A stretch of DNA of 64,000 nucleotides from Fluviicoccus sp. (GTDB lineage Bacteria > Pseudomonadota > Gammaproteobacteria > Pseudomonadales > Moraxellaceae): NCBI RefSeq assembly GCF_030646115.1, contig NZ_JAUSMX010000002.1, forward strand, positions 124,001 through 188,000. The letters are read 5' to 3'. Every line of letters begins with the position of its first letter. Positions within the stretch are counted from its first letter, which is position 1. Shown piece after piece: positions 17,475 through 26,717 of the stretch. A program made the position numbers and the translations under genes. A model generated the notes under the pieces. The model was given only the letters and a program-made list of their open reading frames with translations. It ran no database searches and was not told the DNA's origin.

Positions 17475-18193
17475 GGTTGCGCGCTGAAAACCTCGCCAAA
17501 AGTTACAAAGGCCGCACAGTGGTCAAGGATGTCAGCCTGTCGGTGGAACAGTCGCAGATTGTGGGCTTGCTGGGACCGAACGGAGCCGGTAAAACTACCA
17601 GTTTCTACATGATTGTGGGCTTGGTGCCCATGGACGCCGGACGCATAACGCTGGGTGATGAAGACCTGTCGCTGCTGTCCATGCACGGCCGCGCCCGCAA
17701 GGGCATCGGTTATTTGCCGCAAGAAGCGTCCATCTTCCGCAAGCTGACCGTGGAAGACAACATCATGGCCATTTTGCAGACGCGCAAGGAACTGACTAAA
17801 CCTCAGCGTCAGGAAAAAATGGAAGAGTTGTTGAACGAGTTTCACATCACCCATATTCGTAAAAGCCTGGGCATGAGTCTTTCCGGGGGTGAACGCCGCC
17901 GCGCCGAGATTGCCCGCGCCCTCGCCGCCGAACCTGCCTTCATCCTGCTGGATGAACCCTTTGCCGGGGTGGACCCGATTTCGGTGGCGGATATCAAAAG
18001 CATCATTACCCACCTGAAACAGCGCGGCATTGGTGTGCTGATTACCGATCACAACGTGCGTGAAACGCTGGATATCTGCGAGCGCGCCTACATCGTCAAC
18101 AGTGGTGTGATGATTGCCGAAGGCACGCCGCAGGAAGTGCTGGAAAACGAAACCGTGCGCAGGGTCTATCTCGGCGACAAATTCACTCTTTGA
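17471..18193 (+). CDS. lptB: LPS export ABC transporter ATP-binding protein
   Basis: 240 residues. Walker A is GPNGAGKTT, the Q-loop region is [12 protein letters not shown], the ABC signature is LSGGERRR, Walker B is [12 protein letters not shown] and the switch histidine is in TDHNVRETL. As in LptB, it powers LPS extraction from the inner membrane with LptF/LptG. It is the last LPS gene; rpoN and hpf, which often follow in gammaproteobacteria, are absent here. Confidence 0.97.
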   Translation: MRLRAENLAKSYKGRTVVKDVSLSVEQSQIVGLLGPNGAGKTTSFYMIVGLVPMDAGRITLGDEDLSLLSMHGRARKGIGYLPQEASIFRKLTVEDNIMAILQTRKELTKPQRQEKMEELLNEFHITHIRKSLGMSLSGGERRRAEIARALAAEPAFILLDEPFAGVDPISVADIKSIITHLKQRGIGVLITDHNVRETLDICERAYIVNSGVMIAEGTPQEVLENETVRRVYLGDKFTL

Positions 18194-18206
18194 CAGGAAA
18201 GCCCCC

Positions 18207-19412
18207 ATGCGCAGCCGCCAGGCCAGCCTGTCCTTTATCCTGATTACGGTGTTTCTGGATGTGCTGGGCATTGGCCTGATGTTGCCGGTGCTGCCCTCCC
18301 TGGTGGGTTCGCTCACCACCTCCCATGACAATCAGGCGATGTGGTTTGGTGCGCTGACCGTCACCTACGGCATCATGCAGTTCCTGTGTTCGCCCTTGCT
18401 GGGGGCCTTGAGCGACCGTTACGGGCGGCGGCCGGTGTTGTTGCTGTCGATGGCCGGGCTGGGCTTCAGTTATATCGTCACCTCCCTCACCCATTCGCTG
18501 GTGCTGTTGCTGCTGTCACGCGTGGTCAGCGGCGGCACCGGCGCCAGTTTTTCGGTTGCGAATGCCTATGTGGCGGATGTCACCCCGGCGGAGCATCGCG
18601 GCAAGGCCTTTGGCGCACTGGGTGCGGCGTTTGGCGTCGGTTTCATTTTCGGGCCGATGGTGGGCGGTTTGCTGGGGGCCATCGACTTGCGCTTGCCGTT
18701 CATGGTGGCGGCATGTCTCTCCTTTTTGAATGTGTTGTATGGCTGGCTGGTGTTGCCGGAATCACTGCCGCCTGAGCGCCGGGCTCCCCTCACCCTGAAA
18801 CGCGTTAATCCGTTCAGTGCGCTGGGACATCTGGGCGAGTTGAAGGGCGTGTCGGCGCTGGTGCTGGTGTTTGTATTTTCAGGTTTCGCCCAGTTCATTT
18901 TGCAAAATACCTGGGTGCTGTATACCGAGTTCCGGTTTGGCTGGACGCCCTGGCAAAACGGTGTGGCGTTGTTTGTGGTGGGCATGACCTCGGCCGTGGT
19001 GCAAGGCGTGCTGATGGGGCGGTTGCTGAAGCGCTTTGGTGAAGTGAAGATCATCATGTTCGGCTTGTGTTCGTCGATGACGGCCTATGTGCTTTACGGG
19101 CTGATTACAGATGGTCTCTGGCTGTATCCGGTGATTGTGGCCAACTTCCTGTCCTTTGCGGTGACTCCGGCGTTGCAGACGTTGATTTCCCGAGCCGCTG
19201 CCGCGAATGAGCAAGGTGTGGTGCAAGGCTCGCTGAATGCCATCAACAGCATTATGCTGGTGATTGCGCCGTTAGTGGGCGCCAGTATTTTGGCTGCGGT
19301 GGGGCATTTGCATCCGGGTGATTGGCGGATGGGGTCTACTTTCTTTTTGAGTGCTTGCCTGCAGTTGGTGGCGTTGGTGGTGACGGTGAGGCATTTTCGG
19401 AAGTTGGGATGA
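18207..19412 (+). CDS. MFS transporter, TetA-like family
   Basis: 401 residues from the ATG at 18207, with CAGGAAAG upstream, 13 bases after lptB. It has twelve predicted membrane helices. The start SFILITVFLDVLGIGLMLPV and the loop 2-3 motif GALSDRYGRRPVLLL are those of the TCR/Tet branch of the major facilitator superfamily; VSGGTGASFSVANAYVADV matches helix 5 motif C. Such proteins export small molecules by proton antiport, but tetracycline resistance cannot be inferred. Expression is likely to run on from the lpt operon. Confidence 0.85.
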   Translation: MRSRQASLSFILITVFLDVLGIGLMLPVLPSLVGSLTTSHDNQAMWFGALTVTYGIMQFLCSPLLGALSDRYGRRPVLLLSMAGLGFSYIVTSLTHSLVLLLLSRVVSGGTGASFSVANAYVADVTPAEHRGKAFGALGAAFGVGFIFGPMVGGLLGAIDLRLPFMVAACLSFLNVLYGWLVLPESLPPERRAPLTLKRVNPFSALGHLGELKGVSALVLVFVFSGFAQFILQNTWVLYTEFRFGWTPWQNGVALFVVGMTSAVVQGVLMGRLLKRFGEVKIIMFGLCSSMTAYVLYGLITDGLWLYPVIVANFLSFAVTPALQTLISRAAAANEQGVVQGSLNAINSIMLVIAPLVGASILAAVGHLHPGDWRMGSTFFLSACLQLVALVVTVRHFRKLG

Positions 19413-19594
19413 GCCGATGGTGATAAGGAAGCAGAGGCAGTTTGGATTTATATCGTTGCCCAGGCAGCCAAAGCGTTTGTTTTTGCCGTTGGATACGGTT
19501 TCAGGGCTGGTTGCTGCCGGGTCGCAACTCATGTATAGCGATGATATAGTTTCTGACCCCGTTTCCTGATGCCACGATGCCACTTTTATTATGG

Positions 19595-20035
19595 TCAATA
19601 TAATTCAAATATGTTTTCAAAAACAGCGGATTGTAATTGCCTGCATTCATTAATAAGGTCTTCTCTATTTGGTAGTTGAAGTCTCGTTTTAGCCCTATAT
19701 TCAAGTTTTTTTGTCTTATAATTCAGAGCCAAGGCTTCAATACAATTAGTTTTAAATGGTAATTGTTGACCGGTACTTTTCGAGAACTCGAGCAGAGCTT
19801 CTAAGTTATGTCCTACCCCCTTAAGCTCACCAATGCTTCTCCCTTTTTTATACAAATAAGCTTTTAGCATCAATTCAGCAGCGTGCCCAAGAAGGTAATA
19901 TATGACCATTGAATAATTTGTTTTTGTTGGGAATGTGTTTGAAAGGGTTATTGCAGCTTCTAAAAATTCCGATGACAAAGAATAGAGCGTACCATCATCT
20001 TCTAATCCATCACCATCCACAGAGAAAATATCCAT
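19595..20035 (-). CDS. HEPN-like protein
   Basis: 146 residues from the ATG at 20035; a GTG at 20047 is also possible. All-helical. The block YYLLGHAAELMLKAYLYKKG followed by GVGHNLEALLEF resembles HEPN-fold proteins, which include many toxin-type RNases. The Arg-to-His spacing is not the canonical Rx4-6H, so RNase activity is doubtful. The gene is strongly A+T-rich compared with its neighbours. It begins 15 bases after the stop of an equally A+T-rich lipoprotein gene, and the pair looks horizontally acquired. Function unknown. Confidence 0.5.
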   Translation of the reverse strand: MDIFSVDGDGLEDDGTLYSLSSEFLEAAITLSNTFPTKTNYSMVIYYLLGHAAELMLKAYLYKKGRSIGELKGVGHNLEALLEFSKSTGQQLPFKTNCIEALALNYKTKKLEYRAKTRLQLPNREDLINECRQLQSAVFENIFELY

Positions 20036-20050
20036 CAACCCTAGCACCCT

Positions 20051-20623
20051 TCAATAAGCCCATGATGGCAGTATAAATTGAACCTCCGACCTTTTATCGC
20101 CACTTTTATTCTCATACTCTCCAACACCTAGGAACATTAGAAAATCGGTATTCAGCTTTTGCCCTACTAGCGGCCTTGTATTGTGCCAATACACACTCGC
20201 TGTAATCGGAATAAATGGATTGGAGTAGAGTGCTTTATAAACCTGGATTTCTTTTCCATTTTCATCTTTAATGCCATCAATTGGTATCACTTGGAGGCAT
20301 TGAAAAGATGTGCTTAGAATTGTGCCGCTATCCCTGCCCACAGGGTCTTCAAGAAAGTATGAAAATCCTTTCATCGATTTTTCTGTGACTCGTCCTTCTT
20401 GAAATGCAGACATTAGATGAAGCATACTTTTAACTCTGATTAACAGATCAGGGCTGTAACTGGTGGCAAGCATCTTTTTTTTGATAGTCTCAAATCTCTC
20501 ATTTAACTTTTCCGCATGGGCCTTTTCTTCAGCATCTTTTTGCCTATACAATTCGGCTTTGTGGCTATTAGAGGCACATCCAGAAAATACCAATACGATG
20601 AAAAGCACGACTAATTTATTCAT
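20051..20623 (-). CDS. Predicted lipoprotein, no recognised family
   Basis: 190 residues from the ATG at 20623, with AGGGAA just upstream. MNKLVVLFIVLVFSGCAS is a clear lipoprotein signal with lipobox VFSGC. A charged helical stretch (about 22-50, KDAEEKAHAEKLNERFE) precedes a globular part ending in EVQFILPSWAY. I do not recognise the domain. A+T-rich. It lies upstream of the HEPN-like gene in an apparent two-gene unit, isolated between converging tet-type exporter and divergent purB. Confidence 0.6.
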   Translation of the reverse strand: MNKLVVLFIVLVFSGCASNSHKAELYRQKDAEEKAHAEKLNERFETIKKKMLATSYSPDLLIRVKSMLHLMSAFQEGRVTEKSMKGFSYFLEDPVGRDSGTILSTSFQCLQVIPIDGIKDENGKEIQVYKALYSNPFIPITASVYWHNTRPLVGQKLNTDFLMFLGVGEYENKSGDKRSEVQFILPSWAY

Positions 20624-20639
20624 GTATTCCCTATATATT

Positions 20640-22277
<1,638 letters not shown>

Positions 22278-22278
<1 letters not shown>

Positions 22279-23054
22279 TGGACGTCATCCTTCAGGAACA
22301 CCTTGATGGCATTGCCCGCGAACACGGCATCACCATTTTGTGGGCCAGCGAAGCGGGCAATCGCGCCTGGGGGATTCCGTCGTCGGACAGCCGCTATGTG
22401 GTGCGTTTCATTTATGTCCATGAGCCCGCCCATTATCTGCGCGTGTTCGACAAACGGGATGTGATTGAGTTGTCCGGTGACGGGCCATTCGATTTTCTCG
22501 GTTGGGACATCAAGAAGGCCCTGGGGATGCTTCGCAAGTCGCATCCCGTCCTGCGGGAGTGGCTGTCGTCGGTAATGGTGTACCGTCAGCATGAGGCCGG
22601 GATGCAGCCGTTGCGGGAATTGTTTGACGATACCCTGCTACCCTCTGTTGCCGGTATTCATTATCTGTCACTGGCCAAGGACTACATCACCAAGCTGGCG
22701 GAAGACCGTGACCTGCGCTTGATGCGCTATGTGTCAATGTTCCGCGACCTGCTGGCCTGCCAGTGGGTCATCCGCCATGGCACACAACCGCCCATGGATT
22801 TTAGGGCGCTGCTGGATGAGTTTCTGCCGGGTGGAGATATCCGGGAACAGGTGGATGAACTGCTTGAGTTGAAGGCTCAAGTTCGTGAAGCCGAAATGAT
22901 TCCACCGCAGCCGGATCTGGATGAGTATCTGTTGCGCCTTTACGGACAGTTGCAGCGCAGATTGCCGGGACAAATTGCGGTTATGGAAACGGAGCGTTTT
23001 GATGAGTGCTTCCGCAGTATTCTGAAGATGGTTCATCCGGACTGGCATATTTAA
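22278..23054 (+). CDS. PF10127-type nucleotidyltransferase-fold protein lacking catalytic aspartates
   Basis: 258 residues from the ATG that overlaps the purB stop. The fold is that of the predicted nucleotidyltransferase family PF10127 (RlaP-like): ILWASEAGNRAWGIPSSDS, then VRFIYVH, then FLGWDIKKALGMLRKSHPVL and EWLSS. In normal members the motif reads GSR..G..S.DSDYDVRF, with two metal-binding aspartates. Here the same positions are Arg39 and Val41 (DSRYVVRF) and Gly-Ser is Gly-Asn. The codons (CGC, GTG) are unambiguous, and the frame is intact and conserved elsewhere. It is therefore probably a non-catalytic, perhaps binding or regulatory, member. Confidence 0.75.
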
Positions 23055-23059
23055 CAATT

Positions 23060-23127
23060 GTAGGTCGGGCTTCAGCCCGACAACACTCTCCGATCGAAGG
23101 GCGGTGTCGGGCTGAAGCCCGACCTAC
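23060..23127. repeat. REPIN-like pair of palindromes
   Basis: GTCGGGCTTCAGCCCGAC at 23064-23081 and its reverse complement GTCGGGCTGAAGCCCGAC at 23106-23123, each flanked by GTAG or CTAC, face each other across 24 bases. Each copy is itself a hairpin. This is the doublet layout of REP/REPIN elements, normally mobilised by RAYT transposases. It lies between the coupled purB unit and roxA and may also act as a transcript end. Confidence 0.8.
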
Positions 23128-23206
23128 AGACCTTCCTACAGGCAATTCTCCCCCCTGCCGCGTTATAATCAGCGTTTACTCCTCCCGACTGGACGAAACG
23201 GACGCC

Positions 23207-24400
23207 ATGACCCATACCTCCCCGATTCCCCTGCCGCACCTGGGCGGCCTCACGGCTGACGAGTTCCTCCGCGACTATTGGCAAAAGAAACCCTTGCTGG
23301 TGCGCAACGCCTTCCCCGATCTGCCGGAACTAGTGGGACGTGATGACCTCTTCGAACTGGCCCAGGAAGACGGCATCGAAGCCCGGATCGTGCTGGAAAA
23401 AGACGGCAAGAAACCCTGGGAATTGCGCAAGGGCCCTTTCACCCCCAAGCAATACAAACAACTGCCGAAAACGCATTGGACCTTGCTGGTGCAGGCCGTG
23501 GATCACTATTTGCCCGAACTGGCGGCTTACTGGGAAGCGTTTTCGTTCGTTCCCGGCTGGCGTACCGACGACATCATGATTTCCTCCGCGCCGGTGGGCG
23601 GTTCGGTGGGGCCGCATTATGACCAATACGATGTGTTCCTGGTGCAGGGGCAAGGTCAGCGGCGCTGGCAACTGGGCGAAAAGTGCGACAGCCACTCCCC
23701 GTGTCTGGCGGACACGCCGCTGCGCATCCTCAAGGACATGCCGGTTACCTTTGATGAAGTCGTCAATCCCGGTGATCTGTTGTATGTGCCCCCAGGCCTG
23801 GCCCACTTCGGCGTGGCGCAAAATGACTGCCTGACCTTCTCCTTCGGTTTCCGCGCCCCGATTCTCAGCCATGTGCTGGAACAACTGGTGGATGCCGCTC
23901 TGGAGTCGGCGGGTACGGACAAGCTTTACGCCGATCCCGGATTGACGCCACAGGCGCACCCCGGCTGGCTGAATCCGGTGCATTTGCAGTCGCTGAAAGC
24001 GCAGGTGCTGGACCTGCTGCGTGACCACAGCCGCCTGGACGCGGTGCTGGCCCCCTTCCTGAGTGAGCCCAAGTATTCCGACTACGAGCCGGTGGGTGAT
24101 GATATTTCTCCCGAAGACTTGCTGCACACACTACAGTCCGGGGCACTACTGTGCCGTGATCCGGCTTCGCGCATCATTTATCTGGGTGAAGAGGGCCACG
24201 CCGACCAGTTGTTCATCAACGGTGAGGCGGTGACCGACCTGCCGGACAGCCGCTTCGTCGCCAAGCTGGCCGACCATCGGCAACTGGGCTGGGAAGACTT
24301 GCAGGATTGGCTGGCGGATGCTGATAATCTGGAATGGCTCTGTCAACAGATTGCACAGGGTTTCTGGCTGATTATGGGAGAAGAAGACGATGCCGAATGA
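23207..24400 (+). CDS. roxA: 50S ribosomal protein uL16 3-hydroxylase
   Basis: 397 residues from the ATG at 23207; a longer in-frame reading from 23006 runs through the repeat and is not credible. It is a JmjC/cupin Fe(II)/2-oxoglutarate oxygenase of the YcfD/RoxA family. The iron ligands are His137 and Asp139 (GPHYDQYDVF) and His200 (PPGLAHFG). Characteristic stretches are LRDYWQKKPLLVRNAFP and a C-terminal winged-helix region. It hydroxylates an arginine of ribosomal protein uL16. The next gene starts within its last 11 bases. Confidence 0.93.
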   Translation: MTHTSPIPLPHLGGLTADEFLRDYWQKKPLLVRNAFPDLPELVGRDDLFELAQEDGIEARIVLEKDGKKPWELRKGPFTPKQYKQLPKTHWTLLVQAVDHYLPELAAYWEAFSFVPGWRTDDIMISSAPVGGSVGPHYDQYDVFLVQGQGQRRWQLGEKCDSHSPCLADTPLRILKDMPVTFDEVVNPGDLLYVPPGLAHFGVAQNDCLTFSFGFRAPILSHVLEQLVDAALESAGTDKLYADPGLTPQAHPGWLNPVHLQSLKAQVLDLLRDHSRLDAVLAPFLSEPKYSDYEPVGDDISPEDLLHTLQSGALLCRDPASRIIYLGEEGHADQLFINGEAVTDLPDSRFVAKLADHRQLGWEDLQDWLADADNLEWLCQQIAQGFWLIMGEEDDAE

Positions 24401-25049
24401 CAACAATAACGCACCGGAAACGGTTGATCTGGACGCCCCGATCCCGTTTACCACGGAAGGCTTGCCCGAACATCTGGAGGTCGTCAAAGCCCCCCAGCCC
24501 GGTTGGGACGGTGACGAGCCGTCGGCGCCCAAAGAGCCGGTCACCTTGCCGGAGTTTGAACTGGGTCGGGATGACGTGCTGATTCCCTTGCCGACGCTGG
24601 ACCATTTGCGACTGGCGGCGGTGCAATTGCTGGGTCAGGCTCAACGTGAAGTGCTGTTGGTGACGCCGGATCTGGAGTCACCCCGCTTCAACAATGAGGA
24701 GTTCTTATCCGCCCTCTCCGCCTTTGTGCGCACCAGCCGCCATACCGTAACCCGCATCCTGGTGGGAAATCCGGATGATGCTGTGCGTGAGGGCCACAAG
24801 CTGATCAGCATGATTCACCGGCTTTCCAGCCGTATTGAAATCCGTCAGCTCAGCGCCGACGATTTTGATCCGGAAGTGTCTTGGATGCTGGCCGACCACT
24901 GGGCGGTGCTGCGCTGTACCGACCGCAGCCCGTGGCAAGGCGGCTTGACGCCGAAAGACGCGGCGCACGGCCGCCGCTACCGTGATTTGTTCCAGTCGTG
25001 GTGGGAACGTGGCACCGTGATCCCGGATTTTCGTAACCTGAAAATCTGA
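24390..25049 (+). CDS. Conserved hypothetical protein (C-terminal domain of GNAT-linked family)
   Basis: 219 residues, GGAG upstream, overlapping roxA by 11 bases. The first 60 residues are acidic and Pro-rich; a globular alpha/beta region follows (REVLLVTPDLESPRFNNEEF, then TRILVGNPDDAVREGH, then DRSPWQGGL). I recall that in Pseudomonas the gene after the RoxA homologue encodes an acetyltransferase with a C-terminal domain of this kind. Here only that domain seems present. The sequence has a phospholipase-D-like flavour without HKD motifs. Function unknown, but a link to roxA is suggested by overlap. Confidence 0.55.
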   Translation: MPNDNNNAPETVDLDAPIPFTTEGLPEHLEVVKAPQPGWDGDEPSAPKEPVTLPEFELGRDDVLIPLPTLDHLRLAAVQLLGQAQREVLLVTPDLESPRFNNEEFLSALSAFVRTSRHTVTRILVGNPDDAVREGHKLISMIHRLSSRIEIRQLSADDFDPEVSWMLADHWAVLRCTDRSPWQGGLTPKDAAHGRRYRDLFQSWWERGTVIPDFRNLKI

Positions 25050-25084
25050 AGATACTGACTTGGCAACCAAGCAAAATTGCTTAT

Positions 25085-25097
25085 ACAGTCCGACTGT
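25085..25097. promoter_or_regulatory. Perfect inverted repeat ahead of the dienoyl-CoA reductase gene
   Basis: ACAGTC-C-GACTGT, a perfect six-base-arm palindrome 27 bases before the start codon, inside the only intergenic gap (74 bases) of this stretch. It is placed like an operator overlapping a promoter; a fatty-acid-responsive TetR regulator would fit the genes, but that is inference. Confidence 0.4.
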
Positions 25098-25123
25098 CTG
25101 ACAACTTTGATGGGGATTAGGGT

Positions 25124-25921
25124 ATGAGCATTTTTGTTCCGGGTTTGTTGAAAGGCCAAACGGCTGTCATTACCGGCGGCAGTTCCGGCATTAATCTGGG
25201 TATTGCCAAACGTTTTGCGGAACATGGCGCCAACATCGCCATTATTGCCCGCAATCCGGAGCGTCTGGAGCAGGCTTGCGCCGAGATTGGCGCACTGAAC
25301 GGCGGCCAGGTGATGGCTTGTCCGGCGGATGTGCGTAACTTCGAGGATCTGGACAAGCAGATTACGGCAGCCGCGGAACGATTCGGTCCGGTGGACCTGG
25401 TGGTCGCCGGGGCTGCCGGCAACTTCACCGCCCCGGCTGCAACCATGAGCGCCAACGCCTTTGCCGCCGTCATCAGTATTGACCTGCTGGGCACCTTCAA
25501 TTGCTGGCGGGCGGCGCATCGCCACCTGCGCACGCCCGGTGCGCGGCTGATTGCCATTTCCGCTCCGCAAGGGCAATATCCAATGCTGATGCAATCGCAC
25601 GCCTGCGCTGCCAAGGCCGGGATTGAACAACTGGTGCGGGCGCTGGCCGCCGAATGGGGGCCGCAGGGCGTCACCGTCAATGCCATTTCACCCGGTTTTG
25701 TGGCCGATACCAAAGGCGGCACCATCATGGGTGAAGAGCTGGCGAAGCGCTCCATTGCCGGTCTGCCGGTAGCCCGCTGGACCACGGTGGACGAAATGGC
25801 CGATCTGGCGCTGTTTATGGCCACCCCCGCCGCCTCCTACATGACCGGGCAGATCCTGGCGCTGGATGGCGGCATCTCGGTGCTGGGCGGCGGATATTTT
25901 ACTCAACTGTTCAAAGGATAA
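25124..25921 (+). CDS. SDR oxidoreductase, 2,4-dienoyl-CoA reductase-like
   Basis: 265 residues. Rossmann motif ITGGSSGINLGIAKRFAEHG (NADPH-binding), then VVAGAAGNF in place of NNAG. The active-site region SAPQGQYPMLMQSHACAAKAG keeps the Lys but has Ala at the usual Tyr position. That is expected of the dienoyl-CoA reductase (DECR) branch and not of ordinary SDR dehydrogenases. EWGPQGVTVNAISPG follows. The reaction would be NADPH-dependent reduction of 2,4-dienoyl-CoA during oxidation of unsaturated fatty acids. The isomerase/hydratase gene begins 3 bases later, which supports the role. Confidence 0.78.
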   Translation: MSIFVPGLLKGQTAVITGGSSGINLGIAKRFAEHGANIAIIARNPERLEQACAEIGALNGGQVMACPADVRNFEDLDKQITAAAERFGPVDLVVAGAAGNFTAPAATMSANAFAAVISIDLLGTFNCWRAAHRHLRTPGARLIAISAPQGQYPMLMQSHACAAKAGIEQLVRALAAEWGPQGVTVNAISPGFVADTKGGTIMGEELAKRSIAGLPVARWTTVDEMADLALFMATPAASYMTGQILALDGGISVLGGGYFTQLFKG

Positions 25922-25924
25922 ATC

Positions 25925-26671
25925 ATGCTGCTTTCCCGCGATTCCCTGACGCTGACCCGTGAAGGTGATGTCTTCCGCATCACCATGACGGATACCGCCA
26001 ATGACAACACCTTCTCGCATGCCGTGCTGGATGACTGGAACGCCGCCCTGGATCTGGTCAGCCAGACCGCCGGCAATGCCGCACTGGTGATTGGCAGTGC
26101 TTCGCCGAAAACCTTCAGCACCGGCATCAATCTGGGCTGGATCGTGACCCAGCCGCGTGCCGAGGTGGATCGTTTCCTGCATCGTTTTGATGAATTGTTC
26201 CTGCGGGTAGCCACCCTGAACCTGCCCACCATTGCCGAAATCAATGGCAACTGCTACGCAGGCGGAGCCATTCTGGCGGCCGCTTGTGATTTCCGGCTGA
26301 TGCGTTCCGATCGCGGTCGCTTCTGCTATACCGAAGTGAAAATCCGCCTGCCCTTCACCCCGGTGATGATGGAAGTGGTGCGGCTGTTGCCCAACGCCCA
26401 GGCCATGTTTGAACTGTCGGTGACGGCGGATGCCTGGGGCGGGGAATTGTGCGCGGCGCGTGGTGTAGTGGATGCAGCTGTGACCGCAGAAGATCTGCCG
26501 CTGTTGGCGTTGGAGCGTGCCGCACAGTTGGCCACCAAGGATCGCCCCACCTACACCGCCATCAAGCGCGGCATCCGCGACCGGGTGAATACCATGGCCG
26601 TGGAACGCGGGCTCAGCGAACCGGCTAAGCTGGGGTTGCAGCCGGACAGTAATCCCTTCGGCAAAATGTAA
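25925..26671 (+). CDS. Enoyl-CoA hydratase/isomerase family protein
   Basis: 248 residues of crotonase fold. The CoA/oxyanion-hole segments are SPKTFSTGINLGWI and INGNCYAGGAILAAACDFRL. The usual hydratase Glu of the second active-site helix is replaced in YTEVKIRLPFTPVM by a different layout resembling delta3,delta2-enoyl-CoA isomerases. With the adjacent dienoyl-CoA reductase it would complete the auxiliary pathway that feeds polyunsaturated acyl-CoA into beta-oxidation. Hydratase activity cannot be excluded. GGAT precedes the ATG. Confidence 0.8.
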   Translation: MLLSRDSLTLTREGDVFRITMTDTANDNTFSHAVLDDWNAALDLVSQTAGNAALVIGSASPKTFSTGINLGWIVTQPRAEVDRFLHRFDELFLRVATLNLPTIAEINGNCYAGGAILAAACDFRLMRSDRGRFCYTEVKIRLPFTPVMMEVVRLLPNAQAMFELSVTADAWGGELCAARGVVDAAVTAEDLPLLALERAAQLATKDRPTYTAIKRGIRDRVNTMAVERGLSEPAKLGLQPDSNPFGKM

Positions 26672-26717
26672 GCTTTGTTGCGGGGATGCATGACGTGTCC
26701 CCGCAACATACCCATGT

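Noticed and set aside
18207-19412. Tetracycline resistance gene
   Set aside because: Only family-level similarity to TetA; it sits in a chromosomal operon with no mobile context.
19501-19704. 67-codon minus-strand frame overlapping the end of the HEPN-like gene
   Set aside because: Overlaps a better gene in another frame and has no ribosome site; frames are common by chance in AT-rich DNA.
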